Of a DNA stretch of 64,000 bases, positions 11,270 to 21,580 are shown piece by piece. A program made the translations under genes and the position numbers. The first letter of the stretch is position 1; every line of letters starts with the position of its first letter. Origin of the DNA: Melampsora larici-populina 98AG31 (taxonomy: Eukaryota > Basidiomycota > Pucciniomycetes > Pucciniales > Melampsoraceae); the NCBI RefSeq assembly GCF_000204055.1, contig NW_006768858.1, positions 1 through 64,000 on the forward strand, written 5' to 3'. The notes beneath the pieces are model-generated. The model saw nothing but the letters and a program-made list of their open reading frames with translations. It did no database searches and was not told where the DNA came from.

Positions 11270-14057
11270 ACTGTCAACTCCGGGATATTCTTCCTCTCTG
11301 TCTGATCCCTTGTCTCCTTTGTCTTGTCGCATCAATTGCACAATACAACGTTCCTGTGTCCCAATTTCTTCCTCAGCTCTGTTCAATTGGCAATGCAAAA
11401 GATCCACCTGTTGTTTTAAACTGGAAACCGTGTCCCTGAGTTTGTCAATACATTTTTCTTGTCTGTCAAGTCAACATGTAGCTTTCTGGAGGGCATGATC
11501 TGCAAAGGTAATGATGGGCTGTGTCAGCAGACATCTCAAACAACTTGGAATGGTGAAACACACCTTGCTTGTATCTCTGTTGCTCATGTTCCACCACGTG
11601 AGCTGCTTACTTCTCTTCCATCAGTTCCATTATATTCAATAGACCAGAAACCAATTTCTCAGGCTCAGAAGCTACTCAAGTACTTGTAACAGTGGAAGTA
11701 TCATGAGTTAGGGCTACTGAACAGTGTACCTTTTTCTGCTTGACGTCTCTCTTCTTGCAACACATCTACACCTGACTTGACTAGTGTTGGAATCTTACTC
11801 AAGTGAGCTTCCTGCGTGATAACTGCTAATGAACACAAATCACTATGCCAAGTTTGAGTAATGAAATGAATAAATGAATGAATACTAACCTAGATTTTCA
11901 ACCAAAAGTAAATCTACACCCAAAAAGTCCATGAGATTGCGCATTCCAGGATTCTCTGGTGTGGTGACAATATTCTTCATTTCATTCATCAGCAAGCTGA
12001 GCCTATCAACTATGGAAGGATTGATGAATCCATAGGTGCGACTTCATAACCTAGTAAGGCGTTGAGATCTTCCTGGCTGCCTTGGTTCAAAAGGTGGACA
12101 TCTGAGCCTTTCACCACTGATACTGTTGTACACGAGTCCCAATAGGCAGACCTGCTTGAAGCACCAGTAGGATAGCTCTGTCAGAATTTCTGCATGTGTG
12201 ATGGTGCAAAAATATGAGCTTGATTGGTCAAGATAGTTGCATTAACGGCATGAAGCCTCACCTTCCAGCTTTTTTTTGGTGGCTTGCTTGGTAACAGTCC
12301 CTGATCACCTGATACATAGTACGCACAGGTTAGAATGGACCCCATTCACCATATACATTCAATCTGATATATATAGATGCAACCACATATTGGCATGTTT
12401 TGGATGTGGATTGTGTGTAGTTAGGGAAGCAGGACGCTTTGCTGTTCTGATGCATTTGAGAACCAAGAGACTCCTTCAGAAGAAACTCGCCAAGCAAGCT
12501 TGTGGTTAACTATTCAGACCTACAAACTTGATATCAACAAAGCACCTAATGGAGTGACTTACCAAATGTTGAACATTTTGAAGGCTTCCCACTGCAGGTT
12601 GGGGAGCCAGATCCCTTGGCTGGCCGTTCTGATACAGTCGATGATCTAGGGACATCGTGGAGGAAGTCATGTAGTTTGGAATTTGGGCATCTTGGACACC
12701 CACTGCTGTTGATTGGTGGTAGTAGGAAGCAGTAAGGTATGTATGATGGTATAACCCCTCTGGAAGTCTGGGTTGTATTCCATTGACCAGAATCATCTTT
12801 GATGCATCAACATAGGATTTTTCAAGGAAGCTGAAGCTGGTCTCCCATAGGGAAGAAATGTGCCAATAAATGCACAAAGGTAGGCTAGCCATGAGGTAGC
12901 GAGATGGATAACTGTCTGACCAAAGATCTAGGCCATTTTCACACTGCAAAGATAATGTGTTTTTCCATGGCAAAAAATGATTGATTCTAGCATTTAAAAT
13001 GCCTTGCTTGATATTGGCTCAAAAAATCTGAAAAAATCTGGTAAGGCAAAATGTGCTATTTTCTTCCAGTTGGGAGATTTTGGTCATTGTAAAAGAATTC
13101 TAGCACTCAGTTTGGTGATGTTAAAAACTTTTGTGGAACAACACATAAAGATGCAGCACCAAAGCACTGAATTCACCCTTCAATAGTGACAAGAAAAATC
13201 TGAAAAGAGAATTACAAGTGGAGGACATTATCCCCTTTGTTGAACGTTTTTTTCAGAATTTTTCTGGCTCAGTATGCAAGTCATCACATGTGTGTAATTT
13301 TAGGTACTTAAACCCTACTGCCATATGTACAAGGCTCCAAAACCACCCAAAATCTTTTTGCAGCACAACAAAGGATGCAAGATCATCTTCTGTACTTGGT
13401 TTGGAGACAGTGTGTGGAATTTTGATGCCCCTGTGAACCAAAATGCATTTGAACTTTATTTGGCAGACATTTAATGTTCTAACCTGCATGTATCCAAGAC
13501 AAAGGCATCAAAAAATCCGAAAAAAACACCACACATCACAAAGGGGATTTCTGATCTCTGCTGATTTCTTGGATCTTTTGGACTTCTTTGAGAGGGAAAA
13601 AGCTGGTCAAAACATTAAAAATTGCTTGCTGGGTTCATGCTGAGTATGAGGCTTTAAGCAACCCCGAAAAAACGTTGCAGGACAAAGAGTGTTGTATCTC
13701 TCTCCAGATCTTTTTCCAAGCGTTTTGGGCCACAACTGGGCCCACAATTCCAGGTACAATTTCTTGTCAATAATTTTTTCAAAAATGCAATCATTTTTTG
13801 CTGGGGAGAAACACATTATTTTCACAGTGTCATGGCAAACAATAAGATCCAAGGCCAGAGTGAAGAATTGGATTAAATCTTTGATTTGCAGATTTTCTAG
13901 GATGTTGGATTGTTCTGCACTCAGCAATTGGATGAAAGTGGGCAGTAACATAGCAGAACTCAAAAAGTGTGGAAAATGGATGATGATGGTGTTTTTTAAA
14001 TGGAAAGCTAAAAAGTAAGAAGTTGTTAAGGACACAGTCAAAAATACAATCATTCAC
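11270..14057 (-). pseudogene. Decayed multi-exon gene with coiled-coil end, split by a transposon
   Basis: Several minus-strand exons can be traced. One runs from about 14057 through a transposon at 12942-13829 to a GTAAGTCACT donor near 12562. Another lies around 11890-12010 (DRLSLLMNEMKNIVTTPENP). A last exon at about 11270-11490 encodes a coiled-coil-like helix (LKQQVDLLHCQLNRAEEEIG) with an acidic tail. Removing the 888-bp element plus one TCA joins the two sides of the first exon in frame, so the insertion hit coding sequence. In-frame stops (for example a TGA before LDRQEKC near 11475) show decay. I do not recognise the protein; the exon chain is partial and inferred from frames and splice-like sites. 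Confidence 0.4.
12942..13829. mobile_element. 888-bp CACTG-ended DNA element
   Basis: The ends are inverted repeats. The left reads CACTGCAAAGATAATGTG, and the right read backwards gives CACTGTGAAAATAATGTG; similarity continues to about 43 bp. The flanking TCA is duplicated exactly (12939-12941 and 13830-13832). The ends match the two 183-bp elements at 53.7 and 60.1 kb, so this is a longer member of that family. CAC termini with 3-bp duplications fit the CACTA/EnSpm group. No transposase is visible inside; short open frames are not convincing. Insertion is in a coding exon of the minus-strand gene around it. Confidence 0.75.
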
Positions 14058-14524
14058 TTTAAGAAGATAAGGGCCAAAAAAGTATGAAAATACTGCTGAA
14101 AAGGAAATGTGATGAGGATGGATTGCCTACCTGACAGCTGAAGCGCTGTATTTATGACTTATATGGTAGGATTTATTGCCATGCTGCTACTGCCTCTGAA
14201 GTTAGCGCTCAATATTTTTATTCTTGCATGGTACTCGCATGTTAGATTGCAACAGTCCAGAGATTCAATTGATTCATCATTTATTCATTTGCCAAGTCAT
14301 TCAGGAGCCTACAAGAAGATATACCTGAGAATACACAGGCCCTCATTGCTGATATATGACAGGGGGCTGCCTGAATCCTCAAGCCATGGTCCTTGACTGT
14401 CTCTTGGTGATGTGAGCTTTCTCAATGAATTGTGAACTCCTGGTGCCTGATTCGATTCAGCCATTAATTAAGGATTTAGCTACAGGTCATGAATGAATAT
14501 CTTTGTTGTTTTTAAGTTTCATGC

Positions 14525-15138
14525 TGTGCAGGGCCGTAGGCCCTTAACTGAAGCTACAATACTACTATACTACCTTGATCCTAACTACAATAGAATGAAG
14601 CCACGTCCAGGTCCTTAGCCCAAACTTATTGAATCACATTTTAGACTGGACCATATGGATTAGTAACTAAAACCAGGCACAAGCCATCTACCTGTACCTA
14701 CTCTACCAAGGCGCCATTTGCCTTCATTTGTATACTTCAGATCTTGTATAAAAGATAGTAACTCTTTACCAATTGTAATAGTTCCTCACTTTATCTTTTA
14801 TCACTTATCGTATCATTTACTTTTCACGCTTTTCATTATAACTTACTCTTAAAAGGTTCCTTTTATTGCAATTATAGAATATAAACCTTTGGTCATTCAA
14901 CATACCTTTTTGCATCTTGCCTCCCTTGTCCTCGTTATAAACTCATTGTTAAACCCTCGAAAGCATTCACCAAAGCTCAAGCCTATGTCTTTTGCCTGTG
15001 CCCTTTCGACTCACTTGTCTTACAACTCCGACAGCATAAGATCCGTGATCTTCTTCTCATATCTCCTGCTCACCTAAGATTCTAAGTGATAGCTTACAAT
15101 CTTATACACTTAACGTCGGTAATCTCAACCCTGTAACA
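14525..15138 (+). repeat. Solo LTR (614 bp)
   Basis: The sequence starts TGTGCAGGG and ends CCCTGTAACA, has a TATAAAAG box near 14753, and is flanked by a direct ATGC (14521-14524 and 15139-15142). A 4-bp duplication with TG...CA ends and no internal region is what LTR-LTR recombination leaves behind. It is not similar to the LTRs of copies 1 and 2. Orientation is taken from the TATA box. Confidence 0.6.
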
Positions 15139-15395
15139 ATGCAGAGTGATTTAACGAATGATCTCTGTCTACTCAGCTTCGGATTACAAACTTATACCTC
15201 ATATCCCTTTTTTATCCAGAAACTCTTGAATGACCGGTTCAGTCCACTGAAATATTGAATGGTTTGATGCAAAGATGGTCATGTTCTCATTGTAGTGAAG
15301 AGAAGGTCCTGTCTGGTGCACGACTCAGGCATAAAATTAGATAAAAAGTCCAACTAGATTGACACCGACCCTTTATTCCATTTTATGATCTGTTT

Positions 15396-17364
15396 TCAAA
15401 CCACGGACTGTTTACTCATATCTAATTGGTGAACAAGGTATTTCCTTAAAATTCTCTTAGGACAAAAATCAGAAATATATTTCTTGTTGTACGCATTTGA
15501 CCTTTGAAGATAAACATTGACAAATATCTCCTCGGCCAAAAAATAATCATGCAAAAAACGAGTAAACAAAAGTTTATTTGGTTTTGATGGTTTTACTTCT
15601 CTCAAGATTGCCTTTTTTTTAATCACAATCACCTTTGGAATGATTGTTCGATTCTTAAGCATTTCACACTTACAATGAATCTCATCATTACAACTTTCCA
15701 CCATGGCTTTACGGACAGTTTGCCACTCTTGATCATCCATATCACATTGTAGGTTAGCAATAATATTGAGGGGAGCTACAACCACAGTGTCAATTTACTA
15801 GTCACCGGCAGGCCAGTGAGTTCCATTCACCTCAATCCAATCACAATTCAATGTCAGTCCAATATCAGTTTGACCTCCAATTATGTTTGAGTGGGGGATA
15901 TGCATGGGCTGCATGATCTCTCAAACCTTCCAGACATCCAGACACCTTCATGTGTGGACATGCAGCAAACTTTATTCCAGTTCATTCTGGAAGGTTGTTT
16001 GTCCGCTACTCTAGCCCAAACATTGAGATTGGATTGATATTGACCTGACATGGATTTGAGATTGGATTGAGATTGGATTGAGGTGGACGTATTCACTGGC
16101 CTGCCAGTGAGTAGTGAAATGACACTGTGAATGGATTTGGTTACTTGACAGGAAGAGCCAAAGCCAGTTATTTCTGAAAGCTTTGGATCAACTGGTTCAT
16201 GATTGGCTTGGTGTGTGGTGGATGGACGGGTTTGGTGATTGACATCCGTAGCCCATACCATTTCTACAACCCCATTGCAAGCTTCAAAATCGACTTTGAC
16301 CTTATAATCATTGAATAAAAATTTGCTTTCTTTGATATAACTGTCTTTAGCAATGATACTGCGGCAATAAAGCTTTCCACCTGAACAATATATGCTCCAT
16401 ACCCCATATGAATAGCCGAATTCATCATTATCCTTGTGCTTAGCATTATGGAATTCATCCCTAGTGATTACAAAGTTGGACCCAGAAGCTCTTCCATTTG
16501 GTGAATTGAAGAACAATTCTGAAGCCCAAGAAAGGTTTCCATATTGAGCACATAATTGCACATTGGAACAAAATGCAAGAAGGGAAAGAGATGAAAAGTG
16601 TTCAGCTAAGAAATGTTGGATGTAAGGGAGATGCTTTTGTCGTCTTGAGTCATGTTGCATTTTTAATATGCATTTAGCAGTTTTAGATTTCAGTGCATAT
16701 GGTCCTAAGATACAATATGGTCAATGCTTTTATATGACAGAAAAATCATTAACAGTTGTAATCACTCACCACCACAAACCCCTTTTTGATATCCAGCTCT
16801 GAATCCAATGGCAAACATCTAACCCCACTGGGTTTTATTCAGTATGACTGTTGCACCATTTGTCTTGATAGAATAGTGTGCAGTTGCATGCTGGTAGATA
16901 GTAGTTACGGAATTATTGAAGCACTTAAATAGATACTTGCTAGAGGTAGTTTCTATTGTATTTCCAGTCTTCCTCTTTTCATCCTTGTATTGATGTGAAT
17001 TGAATGGAAGCACAGCAATTAATTTGGTGCTATAAGAGTTCAGGATTACAACAGTTCCATAGCTTAGAATGAGAGTTTTTTGCCTTTTGTCCTCAGATCG
17101 GAAGACAAAAGTGGCATCGCGAGGAAGACCCAATTGGACTTGAAGTTTTTCTTTGAATTCATATCTTATGCAAGCCCTGTTTGTCTTGAAGGTTGGTGTA
17201 GATTCAAAGGTGGCCCTAGGAGACAATTGGAGTTTGTTGATTCAGTGCAATGCAGCTTCAGAGCGCTTAGTTGCTACCTTAATTTGTAGAGTGCTCTTGC
17301 GTTGAGCTATGGTCGATTTGGATTGATGTTTAGGCTTATTTGGTTTAGTCTCAGAATCCATCAT
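15396..17364 (-). pseudogene. Tet/JBP-type 2-oxoglutarate/Fe(II) dioxygenase-like pseudogene
   Basis: The minus-strand exon from ATG 17364 reads to a GTGAGT donor at 16769. A 65-bp intron (16705-16769) keeps phase 1 into the second exon. That exon holds GFRAGYQKGVCGG before the junction and, after it, HNAKHKDNDEFGYSYGVW, where H-K-D (16438-16430) fits the HxD iron-binding motif. A later VDFEACNGVVEMVWA then NHQT could supply the distal His. This pattern resembles the fungal Tet/JBP-related dioxygenases, which modify bases in DNA and in basidiomycetes travel with KDZ transposons; a KDZ pseudogene lies 14 kb away. Breaks are an in-frame TGA at 17242-17244, a TAG at 16819-16821, and a 347-bp foldback element after residue S-I. 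Family assignment is from remembered motifs, not a search. Confidence 0.55.
15783..16129. mobile_element. 347-bp foldback element (CACAGTG ends)
   Basis: Nearly the whole element is two imperfect inverted arms. CACAGTGTCA opens it and TGACACTGTG closes it, followed inward by GGCAGGCCAGTGA and its complement, then stretches of CAATCCAAT repeats. The flanks are AAC on the left and AAT on the right, a 3-bp duplication with one C/T difference. Removing the element and one triplet restores the reading frame of the surrounding pseudogene (S-I then V-A-P-L-N), which supports the borders. No coding capacity. End sequence and duplication length suggest a CACTA/EnSpm-like non-autonomous element. Confidence 0.7.
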
Positions 17365-17479
17365 CTAAAAACAAATAGCACCAAAATTGCATAGTATTCA
17401 GAATAACTAGAGAGATCCAGGTGTCTAGCAAAATTCAAACATTGAACTGCTGTGTGTAGTGGAACCACAGTTGCATGAA

Positions 17480-17575
17480 GAGAATCAAGTGGACTTGAAC
17501 CGGGTTCAACTCTAGCTACCTTGTTTACAAATCAACTCCTACATCTCGGCCATCTGTCAGAGTGTGAAGGAATAT
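17480..17575 (-). repeat. tRNA-like, possible SINE fragment
   Basis: On the minus strand ATGGCCGAGATGTAGG resembles a tRNA A box, and GGTTCAAGTCC, about 60 bases further on, matches the B-box consensus exactly. I could not fold a proper anticodon stem or an acceptor stem, so this is not a working tRNA gene. A Pol III-derived SINE or a decayed tRNA is the most likely reading. Confidence 0.3.
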
Positions 17576-19038
17576 GTAGTGTTTTTCCAATAAAAGATCA
17601 ATGAAATCAGGAAACTCAGGTAACATCAACAACCACAATTGTGAGTTTAGGGTATGCAAGATCTCATATCTCTGTCAGACACATGATACACTTTATAAAT
17701 CCTAAATCCTCCATACACACTTCTGGGGGCAGGAAAATGTCTGATCTCACATTACAGTTGATGTTACTTAAAGAAGCGAGTAGATCAAATCTGTCTAGAG
17801 TTGATGTTTGAGAAGAAGCTGAAGATGATAGGTATGTGTGAATTGGATTTATATGTCCAAGATGATTTTTGTTAGATTATGTTGACAATTTGATTTTGTT
17901 GATTTTGATGAATAGAATGTAAGGTGATGATAAAGATTTGATTTTGTTGAATGAATAAGAATTATAGCCACAATAACTTTTTGATATGATGAAGATGATT
18001 AAAATGGGATCATTGTTGAAGTGATAATGATGGGATTGATGCCATTGATCAAGATGTAAGACCACAACAATCATGAGTCTTTATGTTGTTCTTTCAAAAG
18101 AATGAAGAACAGACAGACACGACTCTAAAGAGGAACGCTCTAAGATCAATTATTTATTATAACAGACGGACACAACTCACCCAAATAAGAATGGTCTAAG
18201 ATTGATTATTGATTATTAAAACTATCGATGATTGGAGAGTGATTGATTTTTAAATGGCCAGCTGATATGAGGTAGATGGTTGACTAAGTACTCATAATAA
18301 GGAAGGGGAGGAATCGAGGAAATTTGGATAGATGGTTGACTAAGTACTCATTTATAGCACTGATGTGTGGGAGAGTAGAGTATTTGTTTTATGCTTTTCC
18401 TTTACTGTTGACAAAAAATGAAACACTTTGCTCTGCTTGATCAGGTTGTTGCGCCAATGTGTGAGAGAATACAGCCTCTGACCTGTGCTTTTCCTTCCCT
18501 GTCAACAAAAAAGGTAATAATTTGATGTGCTTTTGGCTGCTATGTGACCTCCTTCCTGCTATTTTCTGCTTGATGCAACACACTCTGCATTCATTTTTTT
18601 CAACGCTTATATAAGGTGATATCATAGACACCCAAGCACAGCACTTTCAGATGGCACATTACCAATGTGTCAGGAGTGTTAAACAGTAAGTATAGCTATG
18701 TATTGCTCGATTTGTTTCATCAAAGAAAAATCAAACAAAATCCTCCTTTATTCAAGGCATATTTGTGAAGATTGTGCAAAAAAACTTCAAAAAATGGTCA
18801 CATGGGAAAGCTGAAAACAAGTTGATTGACACCAAGTTTACTTGGAATACAAAATATCAAGGCCACATGTGGAAATCTCTCTTCCTAGGTATATCAAGGA
18901 TATTTGTATCAAGAATGAAAGTATTGAATTCCAAAGAAAAAAACCTCTTCCCTCATGTCATGCCATTTTAATCTGGTCATGTTGAACCTTTTTCTATGGT
19001 GTTCATTCTTTTTTATATCTTCTTGCTTGAGACCTTTT
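17576..19038. other. No recognisable gene
   Basis: AT-rich sequence with repeated TTGATTTTGTTGA-like words around 17880-17960 and two near-repeats of GATGGTTGACTAAGTACTCAT about 65 bp apart (18270-18350). Short open stretches here lack splice or composition support. Confidence 0.35.
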
Positions 19039-19980
19039 TTATCTGGTGATTTTTTTCTTCTTCAATGTGACAATTTCAACATCAGAGTTGGGCTGTCCAA
19101 AAGTCCGTTTGGCGTGAGGGCAATCGATGCTGTGTTGCTTTGAATAACTAGGGGAGGTACTTTCATCTCTCTTGCGCTTTTTGTTGCCACTGCAACCCTC
19201 CCCGTGAATCAACTTCCAATCTTTCATGAACATATGTCAAAAATCAATCAGTTTCATGTGTGGCTTGCTCTGGACAAAGTCTTGAACCTTTTCCTTCTTT
19301 TTCATATGACCAATGAACCGTGCATGTCTATTGATTGAAGGCTTTGAAGCTTCATATCTTGTACCATAATGAAGAGTCCAGGCATCCATATAATCCAAAT
19401 TGGGGGTTATTGACTGAAACTATTGAAGCAAATCAACTAGTGGACTTTTTCCAGGCCAAGATTCCAACTAGATCAAAATTTTAAAATCAATATCAGCATT
19501 TAGTAGTTATTGATGCTTATCAGATTCATGGAAAAGCACTTACCTCATGGTATGTTTGTCTACTGAATTTGAGGGTTGGGCTTTCTGGGTCAAAGTCACT
19601 TGGTAAGTGGGCCAATGAAGATGCTGTTGCTACTTTTGAACTTGGCTGTTTAGTCAGAGGAACTGGTAGGCTGACCCAAATCACACCATTATCAATTATA
19701 TTTGGCGATGTTATTGGTGGTATAACCCAAGAGAAGTCTGCTAAGGTGTGATTGGGTTCTCGTCCGCAAGTTGGAGAAGAAGTTGGGCTGAATGTTGATG
19801 AATTGAATTTAGATATACACATTGCTTCTTTTACTTGGGATGGATGTAGGGAGTCTATTGACACCTGGAGGTCACCCAAGGCATCTGGCTCAGAATGACC
19901 AAGGTAGACAACAATTTGGCGGGGTTGTTTTGGATAATAAATTACTTGACAACTCAGTGAAGTACACCACGGGGCCGCTG
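19039..19980 (-). pseudogene. Unrecognised two-exon gene, decayed
   Basis: A minus-strand exon of about 145 codons ends at a clean GAG|GTAAGT donor near 19541. After an acceptor TTTTGATCTAG near 19468 the frame continues with an ordinary protein sequence (LDYMDAWTLHYGTRYEASK, then RHARFIGHMKKKEKVQDF). It finishes in a Lys/Arg-rich tail whose last residues are KKKKITR. Two in-frame stops interrupt it, a TAG after LVDLLQ and a TGA after KLIDF. The basic tail hints at nuclear location. Its upstream side merges into the GGTGAG hairpin array, so the start is unknown. I do not recognise the family. Confidence 0.4.
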
Positions 19981-19984
19981 GCAG

Positions 19985-20410
19985 GTGAGCATCAGGTGAA
20001 ATCACCCTCTGCCCAAAAATCCCGGGCTCTCCACCTGAGGCCACACTGATTGAGCTACAGGTGAAACTCAGGGTGGCCAACACCTGATGTGATCATGTGT
20101 CCACAAGGTGATGGCTCAACTGTCCATTAAATGAGACGTCTCACCTGTTCATTGGGTGAGACTTCTCATATAATGGACAGGTGAGCCATTGGATAAAACT
20201 TCTCCCCTGTTCATCAGGTGAGAAGACTCATATGGTCATGGTACAAGAAGTCTCATGCCATGATGAGGTGAATCTTCTCATATGGTCATGGTAAGATCCA
20301 AAGAGGCTTACACCGTGACCATACAAATCATCTCACCGGATGAACAGGTGAGAAGTCTGGTTCAATGGCTCACCTGTTGTGGTGAGATATTTACACCTCA
20401 ATCATCTCAC
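19985..20410. repeat. Array of short GGTGAG hairpins
   Basis: About 425 bp are packed with the words CTCACCTG, CAGGTGAG and GGTGAGA in both orientations, often framing TTCAT (for example CTCACCTGTTCAT and ATGAACAGGTGAGA). CATATGGTCATGG occurs twice, and its inverse CCATGACC-like segments also occur. Neighbouring motifs can pair as stems of 8-13 bp. It looks like the subterminal arm of a foldback or CACTA-like element. I could not identify borders or a target duplication. Confidence 0.55.
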
Positions 20411-20879
20411 TTTTTGGTTCTGAGTAAAACCATCTTTATCTTTAGTTATTGAATCAATATCACGTTGTAGAACTCCTACACAGTGTAGCATAGGCTGAGC
20501 CGGAGAAGGTAAGAATCACCGCCTAGAAGAACGGATGAAACTACGGTGCTGTGAAGCTGCCTTCAACCTGAAAAAATTCTACGAAAAAAATACGTAGGAC
20601 AAATTTCAAACACTTCCGCCGTTACAAGTTTCCCGTAAACCTAATTTACCCCGTACAGTGATATGCACACTTTATAAACCCTATTTATCCCTCCACAACT
20701 GATACACACACACAAAGTTAAAAAAAACAACTTAAAAAAAACACAACTTTTCCAGGAATTGAACCCAGGTTCAGTCCTTTCCTACTGGCCCTGATCTGGC
20801 CCTGACTCGAGTACTGACTGGAACAAAATAAAAAAATAAAATAAAATAAAACCAGTAACCCTCCTTCCACTCGACTTCA

Positions 20880-21580
20880 ACTTTCAACAACACTTCAACA
20901 CAATTACTCAATTCTCCAATGTAAGTTTTTCTTTCCTTCTTTTCCTTTACTTCTTTTAAACTAATAGCTAACTAATAAAAAACTTGCTTTTTCTCTTTTA
21001 CTCTTATCTTTGAATACTTAGAACACTCGAATCAACACTTTAACTTAATTCAAACACTAACACACTCTAAACAACACTAGAATACTTTTTTAAAAAACAC
21101 TCGATCGACTCCTCTCGATCCTACACAATGCCATCCTTTTCCTCTTCTTTTCCTTCAAAAGCCCCTCCTTATATAACCTTCAACTCCCAAAACTCCGACC
21201 GATTCTTTTTCTTTCACCCGACCGATTCCAATTGATTCCGAGCGTCTCTCATGCCAAGTCATTCTCATCCGACTCGATTCTAGCCCTATTGACACCAGGT
21301 ATGTTCATTTCATTCTACTTCTCTCATGCTATCTCTGCTTTCTATTGCTAATGACATCATCTCTTTTATCTTTAATCTAGTCGCTCCCAGCTTAACTCCT
21401 TCCTTCAATACTATCAATTCCAATTTCGATTTTTAGCTCCTTTCACACTTGAGGTATGTCTTCTTTTAGTTTCATTCTTTCTTCTACTTTCACATTCTAT
21501 CTTTTACCACACTAACCATTCCTTCTGTTTCTTTCTTTCTACATTTTATACCAACTAGAGTCATCTGATTTTAATTTCGA
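20880..21580 (+). other. Chain of splice-like sites, possible intron-rich leader
   Basis: Pyrimidine-rich sequence with three donor/acceptor pairs in order: AAT|GTAAGTTTTTC to TACTTAG near 20919-21020, CAG|GTATGTTCATT to AATCTAG near 21300-21380, and GAG|GTATGTCTTC to CAACTAG near 21452-21560. The spacing gives introns of roughly 80-110 bp separated by short exons without a long frame. It resembles the intron chain in the leader of Ty3/Gypsy copy 2. It could be the 5' leader of a lost gene or element. No coding exon follows. Confidence 0.35.

Noticed and set aside
20740..20800. GGTTCAATTCC B-box match on the minus strand
   Set aside because: No A box or tRNA-like fold at the right distance; a single 11-base match is weak.
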